Source: JAZBPO01 sp963691775
Lineage (GTDB): Bacteria; Pseudomonadota; Gammaproteobacteria; Pseudomonadales; Azotimanducaceae
Direction: 5' to 3'
Assembly: GCA_963691775.1 (NCBI GenBank)
Contig: OY829369.1
Coordinates: 3,906,001-3,970,000 of the forward strand
DNA: 64,000 bases
A program made the position numbers and the translations under genes. The notes under the pieces are model-generated. The model worked only from the letters and a program-made list of their open reading frames with translations. It made no database searches and was not told the origin of the DNA. Below are positions 1-9,280 of the stretch, one piece after another. The first letter of the stretch is position 1, and every line of letters starts with the position of its first letter.

Positions 1-2
1 AC

Positions 3-344
3 AACGAGGCGGACAATTTCCTCCATGCCCTGGTGCTCGAGCGCGCGGGGTGGGACGGGGAGGTCTGTATTTTCGAGCGCCCGGAGCACGCCCTCGCGGC
101 AGCGCTGGACGATGGTCGATCACTGCCGGCCGTGCTCCTGCTCGACGTCAACATGCCTGGCATGTCCGGCTGGGAGTGGCTCGAGCACGCTTCGATGTCA
201 GTACCGGACATGCTGCAGCGCACGCGGATTCATGTGCTGACAACATCTGTAGACAAGTACGACCTGGACAGGGCGAAGGCGATCACCGGCCTTGCGGGCT
301 TCATCGAAAAACCGTTGTCCGAATCGGATGTCGATACGCTCTAG
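3..344 (+). CDS. Response regulator receiver protein (5' partial)
   Basis: The gene runs in from the left edge of the window; the first visible codons read NEADNFLHALVLERAG, which fits the start of a receiver domain just after its acidic pocket. The phosphoacceptor region is visible as LLLDVNMPGMSGWEW, and the conserved lysine lies in FIEKPLSE near the end. The stop is the TAG at 342-344, right after the receiver fold, so this is a stand-alone single-domain regulator without an output domain. A GTG at 33 is only an internal codon. It converges on the hybrid kinase that ends at 385, and may be phosphorylated by it or by another kinase; the partner is an inference. Confidence 0.85.
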   Translation, partial: NEADNFLHALVLERAGWDGEVCIFERPEHALAAALDDGRSLPAVLLLDVNMPGMSGWEWLEHASMSVPDMLQRTRIHVLTTSVDKYDLDRAKAITGLAGFIEKPLSESDVDTL

Positions 345-384
345 CGGGATCATGCCCCCGCTGAGGCGATGCGCGGCTTGCAGC

Positions 385-2631
385 TCAGGCTCCCGATTGC
401 GACGCGGGCACGCCTTCCCGGAGCGGTAGCATCGCGCTCACCGTCTGCAGCAGCTTGGCGGGCGTGAAGGGTTTTTCGACCAGGCGTTGCCGGTCGGAAT
501 CGTTCAGTGAATCGGCGAGCACCGGGTCGTCGACGAAACCTGACACGTAAATCACGGGCAGGTCCGGGCGCCTGGCGAGGAGCTCCGCGCACAGCGTGGG
601 ACCGTTCGTCCCAGGCATGATGACGTCGCTGATGATCAGGTCGATCTCGTCGGCGTGTGCTGCAAACAGCGCACGTGCGGGGTCGGGACCCTCCGCGGCG
701 AGGCAGCGGAAGCCCGCGCGAGTGAGCATGGTCCTGACGATGCCGACCACCATCGGTTCGTCATCGACGTAAAGGATCGTCTGCTGCGCACAAGGCGACG
801 CCGCGCGCGCTGCGGGAACTTCAGCTGGAGAACCGTCGTGTGCGACGAACTCTGGCAGAAAGATCTGCACGGTGGTCCCGCGGTGCTCTTCACTCGTGAG
901 CGATACGTCGCCGCCAAACTGGCGCGCGAGAGAGAGCGTAGAACTCAAGCCGAGACCGCTGCCTTCCCCGGTGGCCCTCGTGGTGTAGAAGGGCTCGAAG
1001 GCGCGGGCCTGAACTGCCGTCGGCATGCCGCAGCCCGTATCCGTCACCTCGATGCAGATGGCTTCTTCGCCGCGGCGTGGGTCCGGTCGGCGACAGCTGC
1101 GCACGATCAGGCGGCCGCCGTTGCGCATTGCGGCGCGCGCGTTCAAAGCGAGGTTCACGACCATCTGCTCGACGATCTGGGCTTCGGCCCGAATGCTGCT
1201 CCCTTCCGAGCGCGTATCGATTACCAGGGTTATGTGCTCTCCGAGAATCCTTTCAAGGAGCGGCTGAAGTGCGTGCAGGCATGCGTCTACATCGATGACG
1301 GACATACCGCTCGAGCGCTGCGTGCGAAAGGACAGGAGCTGGCGCGTGAAACGCATGGCGCGCTCCGCCGCCTCCGAGACCGCTTCGACTGAGTGGGTGA
1401 GGTTTGCCTGCCTGCTCACGCCCTCGCGGAGGATTTCGGTGTGGCCCAGGATGACCTGGAGCATGTTGTTGAAGTCGTGGGCGATGCTGCCCGCCATCTG
1501 CGCGACCGTGTCCACGCGCTGGGCGCGAACGAGGGTGTCAGCGGCCTGCGCGCGCTCGCGTGCATAGCGGATGATGCGCAAGAACGCGTGGTGATCGTGG
1601 TTCCCCTTCACCACGAAGTCCTGAGCGCCGAGCGCCACCGCCCGCTCGCCCATGTCCTCGGAGTCGAGTCCGGTGAGCACCACGATCGTGGTGTCTGTCG
1701 GGCGGCTCAGGAAGCGGTTGAGCGTGTCTTCTCCCGCGCAGTCTGGGAGCACCAGATCCAGCAGCACAATGTCGAAGTGTGCTTCTTCGAGGGCCTGTTC
1801 TGCGGCCGCTGCGGAGTGCACCTCAATGACTTCGTAGCGCTCGTCGGCGGCGCGGGACAGGAACTGCCTAACGAGCGCCGCATCCGGCGGGTTGTCCTCT
1901 ACCAGAAGAACGCGCGTGCCGCCTCGTTCCGGTGCCGCGGAGCGGCCGGGGGCGTTCGCGTCAGCGTCCGCGTTCGCGTTCGCGTTCGCGGCTGCGGCTG
2001 CGTCTTCGTTCGCGGCTGCGGCTGCGGCTGCGTCTGCGTTCGCGTCAGCGTTCGGCAAAGCACTCAGGGGCGCATTGGCACGCGCGCGCGCGTGCTCTGA
2101 AGGGTCATTCGTGTCGTGGTGGCCATCGTGGAGCGAGCGGATCTGCGCCGTGGGCGGGAGCACGATGCTCAGCCAGAAGGATTCGATCCCCTGCAGCGCT
2201 TCGCGAAAGCCGCCTGCGGTGACTGGCTTGGTGATGAAGCTTCTAACGTGCGCGCGGTAGCCCGCGCTGATCGTCGCTTCGTCGTGTGCATCTGTCAGCA
2301 TGATCACAGGCAGGTGGGCGGTGCGGGGCTCATTGCGGATGGCTTCGAGCACCTTGAGGCCACTGATCCCGGGCAGGCTGGTGTCGAGGAGGACGAGATC
2401 GGGAAGGGTCTGTCTGGGATCGCGTAGGCGCTGAATTGCAGCTTCGCCAGAGGTGGTCGATTCCAATTGATTCAGCACGCGACACTCCAAGAGCGCGCGG
2501 CGGGTCAATTCGGCATGGGCATTGTCATCCTCCACAAGGAGGATCTGCACGGTCCGCTGGGCTACCTGTGGCTTCACCGCTGCTCCAAGGGGCGCGCGGG
2601 CCCCGAACTTCATGTTCGAGCCGGCGCTCAT
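385..2631 (-). CDS. Hybrid sensor histidine kinase with three receiver domains (REC-REC-HisKA-HATPase-REC)
   Basis: The 748-residue protein has no membrane segment and no PAS domain. Receiver 1 spans about residues 28-150 (VEDD, acceptor Asp83, Lys135 in ITKP). A low-complexity linker rich in Ala, Asn and Asp follows at about 194-228. Receiver 2 spans about 239-360 (VEDN, Asp292). The dimerisation helix carries IAHDFNN with His385. The HATPase domain shows NLALNAR near 493, DTGCGMP near 531 and GSGLGLS near 558. Receiver 3 spans about 617-735 (VDDE, Asp669, EKPF). Input probably comes by phosphorelay through the N-terminal receivers, making this a cytoplasmic relay kinase. A second Met at residue 7 is an alternative start. 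Confidence 0.92.
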   Translation of the reverse strand: MSAGSNMKFGARAPLGAAVKPQVAQRTVQILLVEDDNAHAELTRRALLECRVLNQLESTTSGEAAIQRLRDPRQTLPDLVLLDTSLPGISGLKVLEAIRNEPRTAHLPVIMLTDAHDEATISAGYRAHVRSFITKPVTAGGFREALQGIESFWLSIVLPPTAQIRSLHDGHHDTNDPSEHARARANAPLSALPNADANADAAAAAAANEDAAAAANANANADADANAPGRSAAPERGGTRVLLVEDNPPDAALVRQFLSRAADERYEVIEVHSAAAAEQALEEAHFDIVLLDLVLPDCAGEDTLNRFLSRPTDTTIVVLTGLDSEDMGERAVALGAQDFVVKGNHDHHAFLRIIRYARERAQAADTLVRAQRVDTVAQMAGSIAHDFNNMLQVILGHTEILREGVSRQANLTHSVEAVSEAAERAMRFTRQLLSFRTQRSSGMSVIDVDACLHALQPLLERILGEHITLVIDTRSEGSSIRAEAQIVEQMVVNLALNARAAMRNGGRLIVRSCRRPDPRRGEEAICIEVTDTGCGMPTAVQARAFEPFYTTRATGEGSGLGLSSTLSLARQFGGDVSLTSEEHRGTTVQIFLPEFVAHDGSPAEVPAARAASPCAQQTILYVDDEPMVVGIVRTMLTRAGFRCLAAEGPDPARALFAAHADEIDLIISDVIMPGTNGPTLCAELLARRPDLPVIYVSGFVDDPVLADSLNDSDRQRLVEKPFTPAKLLQTVSAMLPLREGVPASQSGA
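1951..2055 (-). repeat. Coding microsatellite (6-bp/3-bp units) in the kinase linker
   Basis: On the + strand the stretch is built of short units such as GCGTTC and GCGGCT, repeated irregularly. On the coding strand it gives runs of Ala alternating with Asn or Asp between receivers 1 and 2. The units are multiples of three, so copy-number change would alter linker length without breaking the frame. Confidence 0.8.
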
Positions 2632-2864
2632 CGGGCAGGCCCGTGTGCTCTGTCCTGCTTGCAGATCGGCGCCCAGCTCCCGGGTCGCCCGCGCTGGCGG
2701 TGAGCGCTACGTATCCGCCTCGGGCCAGCTGAAGCGGTCTCGCTTCACCTCAGGGGTGCGTCCCTCCGGATTCCTGTCGGCTGATTGCTGCGCGACTTTA
2801 GGGGCGCGCTGGACGTCGACAGACTTCACGCCGCACACTTGTGGGGTCAAAGCGAGTGCGGACC

Positions 2865-3419
2865 ATGGCGGAACGCGACGAAGACATGCTGGTCGCCCTT
2901 CGGCGGATCATGCGGGCGGCGGACCTCTACTCCCGGCAGCTCTCCAAGCGAGCAGGTCTTACAACGCCTCAATTGCTGGTCCTTCAGGCAATCCGCGACC
3001 TCGGCGACGTGACCATCGGCACGATTGCCCGCCGCGTGAACCTCAGCCAGGCAACGGTCACGACCATCCTCGACCGGCTCGAGCAGCGCGGGCTCAGCTA
3101 TCGCGAGCGGAGTACGATCGATCGCCGCAAGGTTCATGCGCACCTCACCGGAGAAGGTGAGCGCGCGCTGCTAGATGCGCCAAAGCCCCTGCAGGAGTCC
3201 TTCGTTCGGCGCTTCTCCGGCCTTGCCGACTGGGAGCAGAGCATGATCACGGCGGCCCTCCAGCGCGTGGCCGACATGATGGATGCGGGCGACATCGATG
3301 CGTCACCCGTACTGCACGTCGGGGCCATCGAGCGCGTGGCGGAAACTCTGCGTGAAGATGCGCCCCTTGAAAGCCGCGCAGTGCTCGCCGAGGGCGAGGA
3401 GCGGTCGGGCGCATCCTGA
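2865..3419 (+). CDS. MarR-family transcriptional regulator
   Basis: The winged helix-turn-helix core is clear: LTTPQLLVLQAI, then TIGTIARRVNLSQATVT as the recognition helix, and LDRLEQRGL with RSTIDRRKVHAHLT as the wing. The long C-terminal helix ends in a tail with ASPVLHVGAIER, a kind of extension seen in EctR-like MarR proteins, but no ectoine genes are nearby. The frame stays open upstream to a GTG at 2841; the ATG at 2865 is chosen because it begins just ahead of the conserved helix. It lies 100 bp before the amidase gene and could regulate it or itself; the ligand is unknown. Confidence 0.88.
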   Translation: MAERDEDMLVALRRIMRAADLYSRQLSKRAGLTTPQLLVLQAIRDLGDVTIGTIARRVNLSQATVTTILDRLEQRGLSYRERSTIDRRKVHAHLTGEGERALLDAPKPLQESFVRRFSGLADWEQSMITAALQRVADMMDAGDIDASPVLHVGAIERVAETLREDAPLESRAVLAEGEERSGAS

Positions 3420-3519
3420 GGACAAGGGCTTCGAGGCGCTCACGTTTGCGTTCGCACCGGCAGCCGTTCTCATCACCGCCGCCATCCGGGCTTGGTGCCT
3501 GCTTCGATCGGAGTTGTCC

Positions 3520-5223
3520 ATGAAGTGTTCACGCACGGTCGTCCTCCTTGTTTTCTGCGTCCTGAGCGCCTTGGGCGCCATGGGCGCTGGCTGTAGCGAG
3601 GCGCCGCCTCCTGTGCCGGACAGGCCGGCGGCCGTCGCCGAGCGGCCGCCCCTGGATGTTCGAGAGTCGACCATCCCCGCCATGCAGGCGGCCATGGCGG
3701 CGGGGGCGGTGACGAGCCGAGCGCTGGTGGAGGCCCATCTGCTGCGCATCGCGCTCTACGACGACGCCGTGAATGCGGTGATGACCGTGAATGACGCAGC
3801 GCTCCGGGAGGCGGATCGGCTAGATGCGGAGCGCGCGGCGGGGCGGGTGCGCGGTCCGCTGCATGGCATTCCCATCGCGCTGAAGGACAACATCCACACG
3901 ATCGACATGCCGACGACTGGCGGGGCGCTCGCGTTCGAGGGGTTCGTGCCGCCCTACGAAGCGACCCTGACGACGCTGCTGCGCGACGCGGGCGCCGTGA
4001 TCATTGCTAAGACCGTCATGACGGAACTTGCGAACTTCACGGCGCGGGGGATGCCCGGCAATTACAGCGCCGTGGGCGGCTACGGCCTCAATCCCTACGA
4101 TCCGCGGCGCGATCCGCGCGAGGGTCGTGACGATGGCCGGCCGGTGCTGGGCGTCGGCGGATCGAGTTCGGGCATCGGTACGGCCATGAGCTTCTGGGCT
4201 GCGAACGTGGGTACGGAAACGTCGGGGTCGATCCTCTCGCCTGCGAACGCCAACATGCTCGCCGCCGTGAAGCCGACGGTGGGCCGTGTGAGTCGCTGGG
4301 GCGTGATTCCCATCGCCGCGGATCAGGACACGGCCGGCCCCATGGCGCGCACGGTAACCGATGCCGCGATCCTGCTCGGCGCCCTTGAGGGCGCGGCCCC
4401 GGATCCGAACGATGCCGCTACGGCCCGCTGTCCCGCCCCTGAAGGGGGCGACTACACGGCGTTCCTGGACGCGGGGGCCCTCGCCGGCGCACGTATCGGC
4501 ATTCCCCGCGCGTATTACTACGACGCGGTCACTGCGCCCGGGTCGGATGAGATGCGCGGCGGCCTGAGCGAGGCGCAGCGTGCCGTCATGGCCGAGGCGA
4601 TTGGTGCCCTGCGCGCCGCCGGCGCGACGATCGTGAATCCGGCAGACATTCCGAGCATCGTCGCCCCCGATGCAGCGGCGAACCTCCTCGCGCAGGGGCC
4701 GAGCAGCGTTCTGAACTACGGCATGAAGCGCGACTTCAATGCGTGGCTCGCGTCGCTCGGCGATACGGCCCCGGTGGCTTCGCTGACCGAACTGCGTGCA
4801 TGGAACCTGGCTCATCGCGATCGCGGTACGCTCAAGTACGGGCAGGCGCGCCTGGACGGTGCCGATGAGATCGACCTCGAAGCGGACCGCGCCGCCTACG
4901 CGCGCGATCGTGCGCGGGACCTTGAGCTCAATGGGGCGCAGGGCATCGATGCAGCGCTCGCTGCGCACGATCTCGATGCGCTGCTGTTTCCGGGGTCCTG
5001 GGGGGCCGGCATCGCCGCGCGACCCGGCTACCCGACGGTGATCGTGCCCTTCGGTCGCGCCGCCCCGGAGGCGAATCCGCCCTTTCCCGAGGGTTTCGAG
5101 CCGGCTCCGCGTCCCTTCGGCGTGAGCTTCACGGGCACGGCCTGCAGCGAGCCGCGCCTGCTCGCGCTCGCCTATGCCTTCGAGCAGGCGACGCAGCGCC
5201 GCGAGGCGCCTGACTTCCCGTGA
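3520..5223 (+). CDS. Amidase-signature lipoprotein (Ser-cisSer-Lys amidase)
   Basis: The 567-residue protein starts with a lipoprotein signal (hydrophobic core then MGAGC, lipidated Cys25). The start at 3520 has a GGAG six bases upstream; the frame extends further up but without a signal peptide. The amidase-signature triad is visible: Lys122 in ALKDN, the cis-Ser in VGGSSSGIG (about Ser215) and the nucleophile Ser237 in TETSGSI. Family members hydrolyse amide bonds such as those of amino acid amides, aryl amides or acyl amides; the lipobox places this one in the periplasm, on a membrane. It is unlikely to be GatA because of its export and the lack of GatB or GatC nearby. Confidence 0.9.
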   Translation: MKCSRTVVLLVFCVLSALGAMGAGCSEAPPPVPDRPAAVAERPPLDVRESTIPAMQAAMAAGAVTSRALVEAHLLRIALYDDAVNAVMTVNDAALREADRLDAERAAGRVRGPLHGIPIALKDNIHTIDMPTTGGALAFEGFVPPYEATLTTLLRDAGAVIIAKTVMTELANFTARGMPGNYSAVGGYGLNPYDPRRDPREGRDDGRPVLGVGGSSSGIGTAMSFWAANVGTETSGSILSPANANMLAAVKPTVGRVSRWGVIPIAADQDTAGPMARTVTDAAILLGALEGAAPDPNDAATARCPAPEGGDYTAFLDAGALAGARIGIPRAYYYDAVTAPGSDEMRGGLSEAQRAVMAEAIGALRAAGATIVNPADIPSIVAPDAAANLLAQGPSSVLNYGMKRDFNAWLASLGDTAPVASLTELRAWNLAHRDRGTLKYGQARLDGADEIDLEADRAAYARDRARDLELNGAQGIDAALAAHDLDALLFPGSWGAGIAARPGYPTVIVPFGRAAPEANPPFPEGFEPAPRPFGVSFTGTACSEPRLLALAYAFEQATQRREAPDFP

Positions 5224-5297
5224 ACGGTCGCGTGCAGGAAGGGGGCGCAGCCCGGTAGGCTGGGGCAGAGCTTGGCAGCGCATGGGGGCGCGGACGC

Positions 5298-6113
5298 ATG
5301 GAATGCACGATCACAGGCTTGAATGCCTATCCGGTGAAGAGCTGCCGCGGTTCTGCGGTGGAAACGGCGCGATTGACCCCCGCAGGCATCGAGGGCGACC
5401 GCCAGCTCATGATCGTGCGCAATCAGAAGTTCGTGAATCAGGCCGCGGTTGCACAGCTTGCGCGCGTCGCGACCACGCGCCTCGACGCCAACACCATCGC
5501 GTTCGCGAACCCTGAAGGGGGGCGCCACGCGCATGCGGTCGCCAGCGAGGGCGAACGCTACACGCTGGAGTTCTACGGCGAGGCGGTAACGGTTGTGGAT
5601 CAGGGCGATGCGGTGGCGAAGTTCGTCGCTGAGATCGCCGGCGCCGACGTGCGGGTTGTCGCGCTCGACACGCCGTTCCGGCGCAATGTGCAGCTCGAGG
5701 AGTTCGCGCTCGTCGATGGCACGGAGCAGGCGCGCTTCACGGACATCGCCCCGATTCTGGTGACGAACCAGGCGACGCTCGACGATCTGAACGGCCGCCT
5801 GGAGGTGCCAGTGCCCATGAATCGCTTTCGCGCGAACATCGTTGTCAGCGGCCTCGAGGCGTTCGCCGAGGATGCGCTCGCGTCACTCGTCGGCGAAGGC
5901 TTCGAATTGCTGCGCGCGACCTACTGCGAGCGCTGCGCCGTGACCTGCACGGATCAGGAGACGGGCGAACGCGCCCGCGAGCCGCTGGCGACGCTGAGGT
6001 CCTATCGCCATCGCGAGAACGGGTTTGCGGGCGGCGTGCTCTTCGGTGCCTATATGGCCGTACGGGGCGAAGGGACGCTGCGGCTGGGCGATACGCTGAC
6101 CCTGAAGCACTGA
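5298..6113 (+). CDS. MOSC-domain protein, YcbX/mARC-like
   Basis: The 271-residue protein combines an N-terminal MOSC beta-barrel domain (ITGLNAYPVKSCRG, GDRQLMIV) with the C-terminal MOSC domain (MNRFRANIVV then YCERCAVTCTDQETGE). Cysteines 210, 213 and 217 lie in this last motif, and the RC cysteine is the expected molybdenum ligand of the YcbX/mARC family. These proteins reduce N-hydroxylated compounds with electrons from a partner. There is no C-terminal ferredoxin domain here, unlike E. coli YcbX, so electrons must come from another protein. It follows the amidase by 74 bp on the same strand. Confidence 0.87.
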   Translation: MECTITGLNAYPVKSCRGSAVETARLTPAGIEGDRQLMIVRNQKFVNQAAVAQLARVATTRLDANTIAFANPEGGRHAHAVASEGERYTLEFYGEAVTVVDQGDAVAKFVAEIAGADVRVVALDTPFRRNVQLEEFALVDGTEQARFTDIAPILVTNQATLDDLNGRLEVPVPMNRFRANIVVSGLEAFAEDALASLVGEGFELLRATYCERCAVTCTDQETGERAREPLATLRSYRHRENGFAGGVLFGAYMAVRGEGTLRLGDTLTLKH

Positions 6114-6128
6114 GGCAGGCCCGCAGAG

Positions 6129-6166
6129 GCCGCGCCCGGCGCGGCACCAGCGCGCGACAACGCGCG
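6129..6166. terminator. Pair of GC-rich hairpins between convergent genes
   Basis: GCCGCGC-CCG-GCGCGGC at 6129-6145 is a perfect 7-bp stem, and CGCGCG-ACAA-CGCGCG at 6151-6166 a 6-bp stem. They lie between the converging MOSC and dienelactone hydrolase genes. No U-tract follows on either strand, so intrinsic termination is unproven. Confidence 0.4.
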
Positions 6167-6205
6167 GGCGCAGCGCCCCTGGGTTCGCGCGAGGCGCCCC
6201 CGGTG

Positions 6206-6994
6206 TCAGTCGGCGAACACTTCTTCGAGGAAGGCGTCGAGGCGCGCCCAGGAATCTGCGTCGGCCCCGGCGTCGTAAGCGACGGGCATTTCGAAGCGCG
6301 CGCCCATCTCGTCAGCGCCGGGGCTGGTGAAGCTGTGCTTCACGCCGGGATAGGACACAAAGCGCCAATCGGCGCCGGCGCTGATCATCTCGCCGGCAAA
6401 GGCCGCCACCGACTCGGCAGATATGAAGGCGTCCGCGCCGCCGTGGAGGACGAGCACGGAAGCCTTCATGGCGCTCGCTTCGGCCGTGACCGGACTGTCC
6501 AGTGAGCCGTGGAAGCTCGCTACGCCGTCGAGATCGACGCCGGCCCGCGCCATGGTTAGCACGACGCCGCCTCCGAAGCAGTAGCCAATGGCGGCGATAT
6601 CGGATGCGTCGACCGTGACGTGGTCACCGAGCATTGCCTTCGCCGCCAGGAATCGGGAACGGCCGTTGTCCGCGCTCATCATCACGGCGCCCGCGAAGGC
6701 GCCCGCGTCCTGCGGGTGTGCGGCGGTCTTGCCGTCGCCGTACATGTCGACGGCAAGGGCGGTGTAGCCCATCTCGGCGAGCATGCGCGCACGCTCACGC
6801 ACGTATTCGTTGTGGCCCCACCATTCGTGGACGACGAGTACGCCCGGGCGCGGACCTTCGATGGCATCGTCCCAGGCGATGTAGCCCTCGAACTGCGTGC
6901 CGCCGTCCTGGTAGGTCACTTCCTCGCCGCGAATCTCCGCGAACGCCGAGCCCGTGAGCAGGACGAGCAACGATCCGATCCAGCCTGCCTTCAT
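6206..6994 (-). CDS. Exported dienelactone hydrolase family protein
   Basis: The 262-residue alpha/beta hydrolase has an N-terminal signal peptide (hydrophobic core then SAFAE, cleavage near residue 19). The dienelactone hydrolase triad is visible: nucleophile Cys139 in GYCFGG, Asp188 in GGADAF and His220 in GVKHSF. The oxyanion region VVHEWWG is also present. The Cys nucleophile separates it from serine esterases. Family members open lactones or cleave esters; the true substrate is not evident, and the protein acts outside the cytoplasm. No other aromatic-degradation gene is next to it. Confidence 0.9.
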   Translation of the reverse strand: MKAGWIGSLLVLLTGSAFAEIRGEEVTYQDGGTQFEGYIAWDDAIEGPRPGVLVVHEWWGHNEYVRERARMLAEMGYTALAVDMYGDGKTAAHPQDAGAFAGAVMMSADNGRSRFLAAKAMLGDHVTVDASDIAAIGYCFGGGVVLTMARAGVDLDGVASFHGSLDSPVTAEASAMKASVLVLHGGADAFISAESVAAFAGEMISAGADWRFVSYPGVKHSFTSPGADEMGARFEMPVAYDAGADADSWARLDAFLEEVFAD

Positions 6995-7079
6995 TCCCGC
7001 GTCTCCCGCCGTTGAATGGAGGGGCGAAGATATTCGAGGTCGGCGCGGCCTCCAGCGGGGCTCTGGCCCAAGCGCACCG

Positions 7080-8279
7080 TCAGTCTTCCGCGCTTGGCAG
7101 ATCTATCGACGCGACTCGATCACCGTGCGCGCTGCCCATGTACAGGCGTTCGCCGACGCGGAGCGCGACGGTCGTGTAGCCCATGGGCGCGCCGTCTCCT
7201 TGCACGACCACTTCCGTCTCGAGCGTGTCCGCATCGGCGCGCACGATCTCGTAGGGCAAGAGGCACGGCCCCTCGGTTACGGCCGCGCAGCTCTGGCCGA
7301 GGGCATCGTGGCGATGTGAGGCGACCCAGAGCGTGCCGTCCGCATCGACGGTGATGTTGTCCGGCTGACGCACCGCGAATTCACCGTCCACCGTGCCGCT
7401 TGCGCGATCGATGCGCACGGTCTTGTTGCCGAAGTACACGTTCACGAAGAGCTTTTCGTTGGCCGCGTCGACGGCGATGCCGTTCGGCATGAGCTGATCC
7501 GACCCTGGCACCTTGCTGAAGCCCGTATCGGCCTGCCATTCCCATACCCAGCCCGTCGTTTCGCCATTGAGGAGTCGTGCGCCGACGGCTTCGAGCGACT
7601 GGCGCTTGTCCCACATGTGCGTCACGAAGAAGCCGCCGTCCTGAAGTGCCGCGACGTCGTTGATGAAGGGGTCGCCGGGGGGCAGTGCACAGCCGCGCCA
7701 GGCGAGCTGCCAGGCATCATCGTTGTTGATGAGTTCGAAGAATTCGACGGCTTCGCGCAGGCCGTGATTCACGACCAGCAGCTGGTGCCGCCCATCGGCA
7801 CGCGTGATCAGGTCGATGCCGTGCGGGCTGAATGCTCGGATATCGGGCGCAGGGCAGGCCGGATCGCCCCAGCGGTCGCCTTCGGCCGACCAATCGATTT
7901 CGATCGAGGCGCGGTCACCGCTCGCGAGCGACAGCGTAGACAGCGCGCCGGGCGTGTCCATCATGAATTCGCCCATTTCGCTGACCAGGAGCAGCGCGCC
8001 GTCCGGCGTGAGCACGAGGTCCTCGGGATTCTGATAGCCGCAGTGCGCCGAGATGCCGGCTACGGTCTCGCAGCCGAGCAACTCGGTGGCAACGGCGGGC
8101 TGCGGCAGGCCCGAGGCCGCGGCGACAGCTGCGCGCTCGGGATTTCCTGCCTCGACCGGTGCGGCCGCGGGGGACTCGGCTGCAAGCACTTCCGGCGATG
8201 GCGCAGGTGCCGGAGCAGACGACTCCGAGCACGCTGCGAGCAGCACTACGAGCGGAGCTAGGATGGTAAGCGTGCGCAT
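7080..8279 (-). CDS. SMP-30/gluconolactonase-like beta-propeller lipoprotein
   Basis: The 399-residue protein begins with a lipoprotein signal ending in LLAAC (Cys17) and a GGAGGG ribosome binding site lies just upstream of 8279. After a Pro/Ala-rich linker comes a beta-propeller-like region: NPEDLVLTPDGALLLV, SPHGIDLI, INDVAALQDGGFFVTHMW, PNGIAVD and NITVDADGTLWVASH. This order of motifs resembles SMP-30/gluconolactonase and paraoxonase-like proteins, with acidic and Asn residues placed to bind a divalent metal. A lactonase or esterase role in the periplasm is likely but unproven. It follows the SDR gene by 35 bp and may be co-transcribed with it. Confidence 0.8.
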   Translation of the reverse strand: MRTLTILAPLVVLLAACSESSAPAPAPSPEVLAAESPAAAPVEAGNPERAAVAAASGLPQPAVATELLGCETVAGISAHCGYQNPEDLVLTPDGALLLVSEMGEFMMDTPGALSTLSLASGDRASIEIDWSAEGDRWGDPACPAPDIRAFSPHGIDLITRADGRHQLLVVNHGLREAVEFFELINNDDAWQLAWRGCALPPGDPFINDVAALQDGGFFVTHMWDKRQSLEAVGARLLNGETTGWVWEWQADTGFSKVPGSDQLMPNGIAVDAANEKLFVNVYFGNKTVRIDRASGTVDGEFAVRQPDNITVDADGTLWVASHRHDALGQSCAAVTEGPCLLPYEIVRADADTLETEVVVQGDGAPMGYTTVALRVGERLYMGSAHGDRVASIDLPSAED

Positions 8280-8314
8280 GGGCGTTCCCTCCGGTTCTTG
8301 ATGAGCGTGCATGG

Positions 8315-9118
8315 TCAGGAGGCCGCGACGGAGCCGCCGTCGAGTGCGATGGTCTGCCCGACGACATAGGCCGCGGCGCGCGAGCACAGAAAGATCGCGA
8401 GTCCCGCCGCGTCCTCTGGCGTGCCCACGCGGCCGGAAGGATTGCGCTCGCCCACGGCCTCCCAATCGACACCGTCGGTGGCGCCGCCGAAGCCGACGCC
8501 CGTGGACAGCATCCAGGTCGGAAAGGGGCCCGGGGCAATCGCGTTCATGACGATGTGCTCGCGCACCAGGTGCGCGCCGAGCACGCGGGTCATGTGGTGG
8601 ATGGCGGCCTTTGAAGGGCCGTAGGAGAAGTTGTCGAAGCCCGGCGTCTTGATGCCATCTATCGAGCCGACGTTGACGACGCGCGCCGGGTCCTCGGCGC
8701 TTGCCGCCGCACGCAGGAGCGGCAGCAGCTTCTGAACGAGGAAGAAGGGCCCCTTCACGTTCGTGTCCATGACCTTGTCCCAGCCCTTCTCGGGGAATGC
8801 TTCGAGCGGCGCGCCCCAGGCGACGCCGGCGTTGTTGATGAGGATGTCGAGCTTCGCCTCGCGCTCGGCGAGCGCAGCCGCGACGGGTTCGATGCCGGCG
8901 ACGTTTGAAAGGTCGCCGGGAAGCGAGATGCACTTGCCGTCGAACTGCTCCGACAGGCGTGCGGCGGTGGCATCGCAGACGTCGGCCTTGCGCGAGCTGA
9001 TATAGACCTTTGCGCCGCGGGCAAGGAAGCCCGCCGCGATCATCTCGCCGATGCCGCGTGAGCCACCGGTGACGAGGGCGACCTTGCCCTTGATGGAGAA
9101 CAGATCTTCGAATGTCAT
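8315..9118 (-). CDS. Short-chain dehydrogenase/reductase
   Basis: A classical 267-residue SDR: cofactor motif TGGSRGIG (residues 17-24), ISSRK after beta-2, which suggests NADP(H), NNAG at 95-98, catalytic Ser152 and the Tyr166-x3-Lys170 pair in SYGPSK, and the C-terminal end GQTIALDGG. The start ATG at 9118 lies next to AGGGGCGC on the coding strand. It is the first gene of a likely two-gene unit with the lipoprotein at 7080-8279, and is divergent from the amidohydrolase gene at 9281. The substrate is unknown. Confidence 0.9.
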   Translation of the reverse strand: MTFEDLFSIKGKVALVTGGSRGIGEMIAAGFLARGAKVYISSRKADVCDATAARLSEQFDGKCISLPGDLSNVAGIEPVAAALAEREAKLDILINNAGVAWGAPLEAFPEKGWDKVMDTNVKGPFFLVQKLLPLLRAAASAEDPARVVNVGSIDGIKTPGFDNFSYGPSKAAIHHMTRVLGAHLVREHIVMNAIAPGPFPTWMLSTGVGFGGATDGVDWEAVGERNPSGRVGTPEDAAGLAIFLCSRAAAYVVGQTIALDGGSVAAS

Positions 9119-9280
9119 GTGCGCCCCTCCTTGTATTCGCGTCGACGCTACCAGCCGCAGCGGCGTCAGAGCCAGCCGCGGCGCCAGTACCCCGCAGTTG
9201 CCTTGGCCCCCCATGTTTGCGCTATACACAGGGGGGGGACCGCGCCGGAGGGCGGCGCGGCTAAGGAAGAGGAAAGGCCG

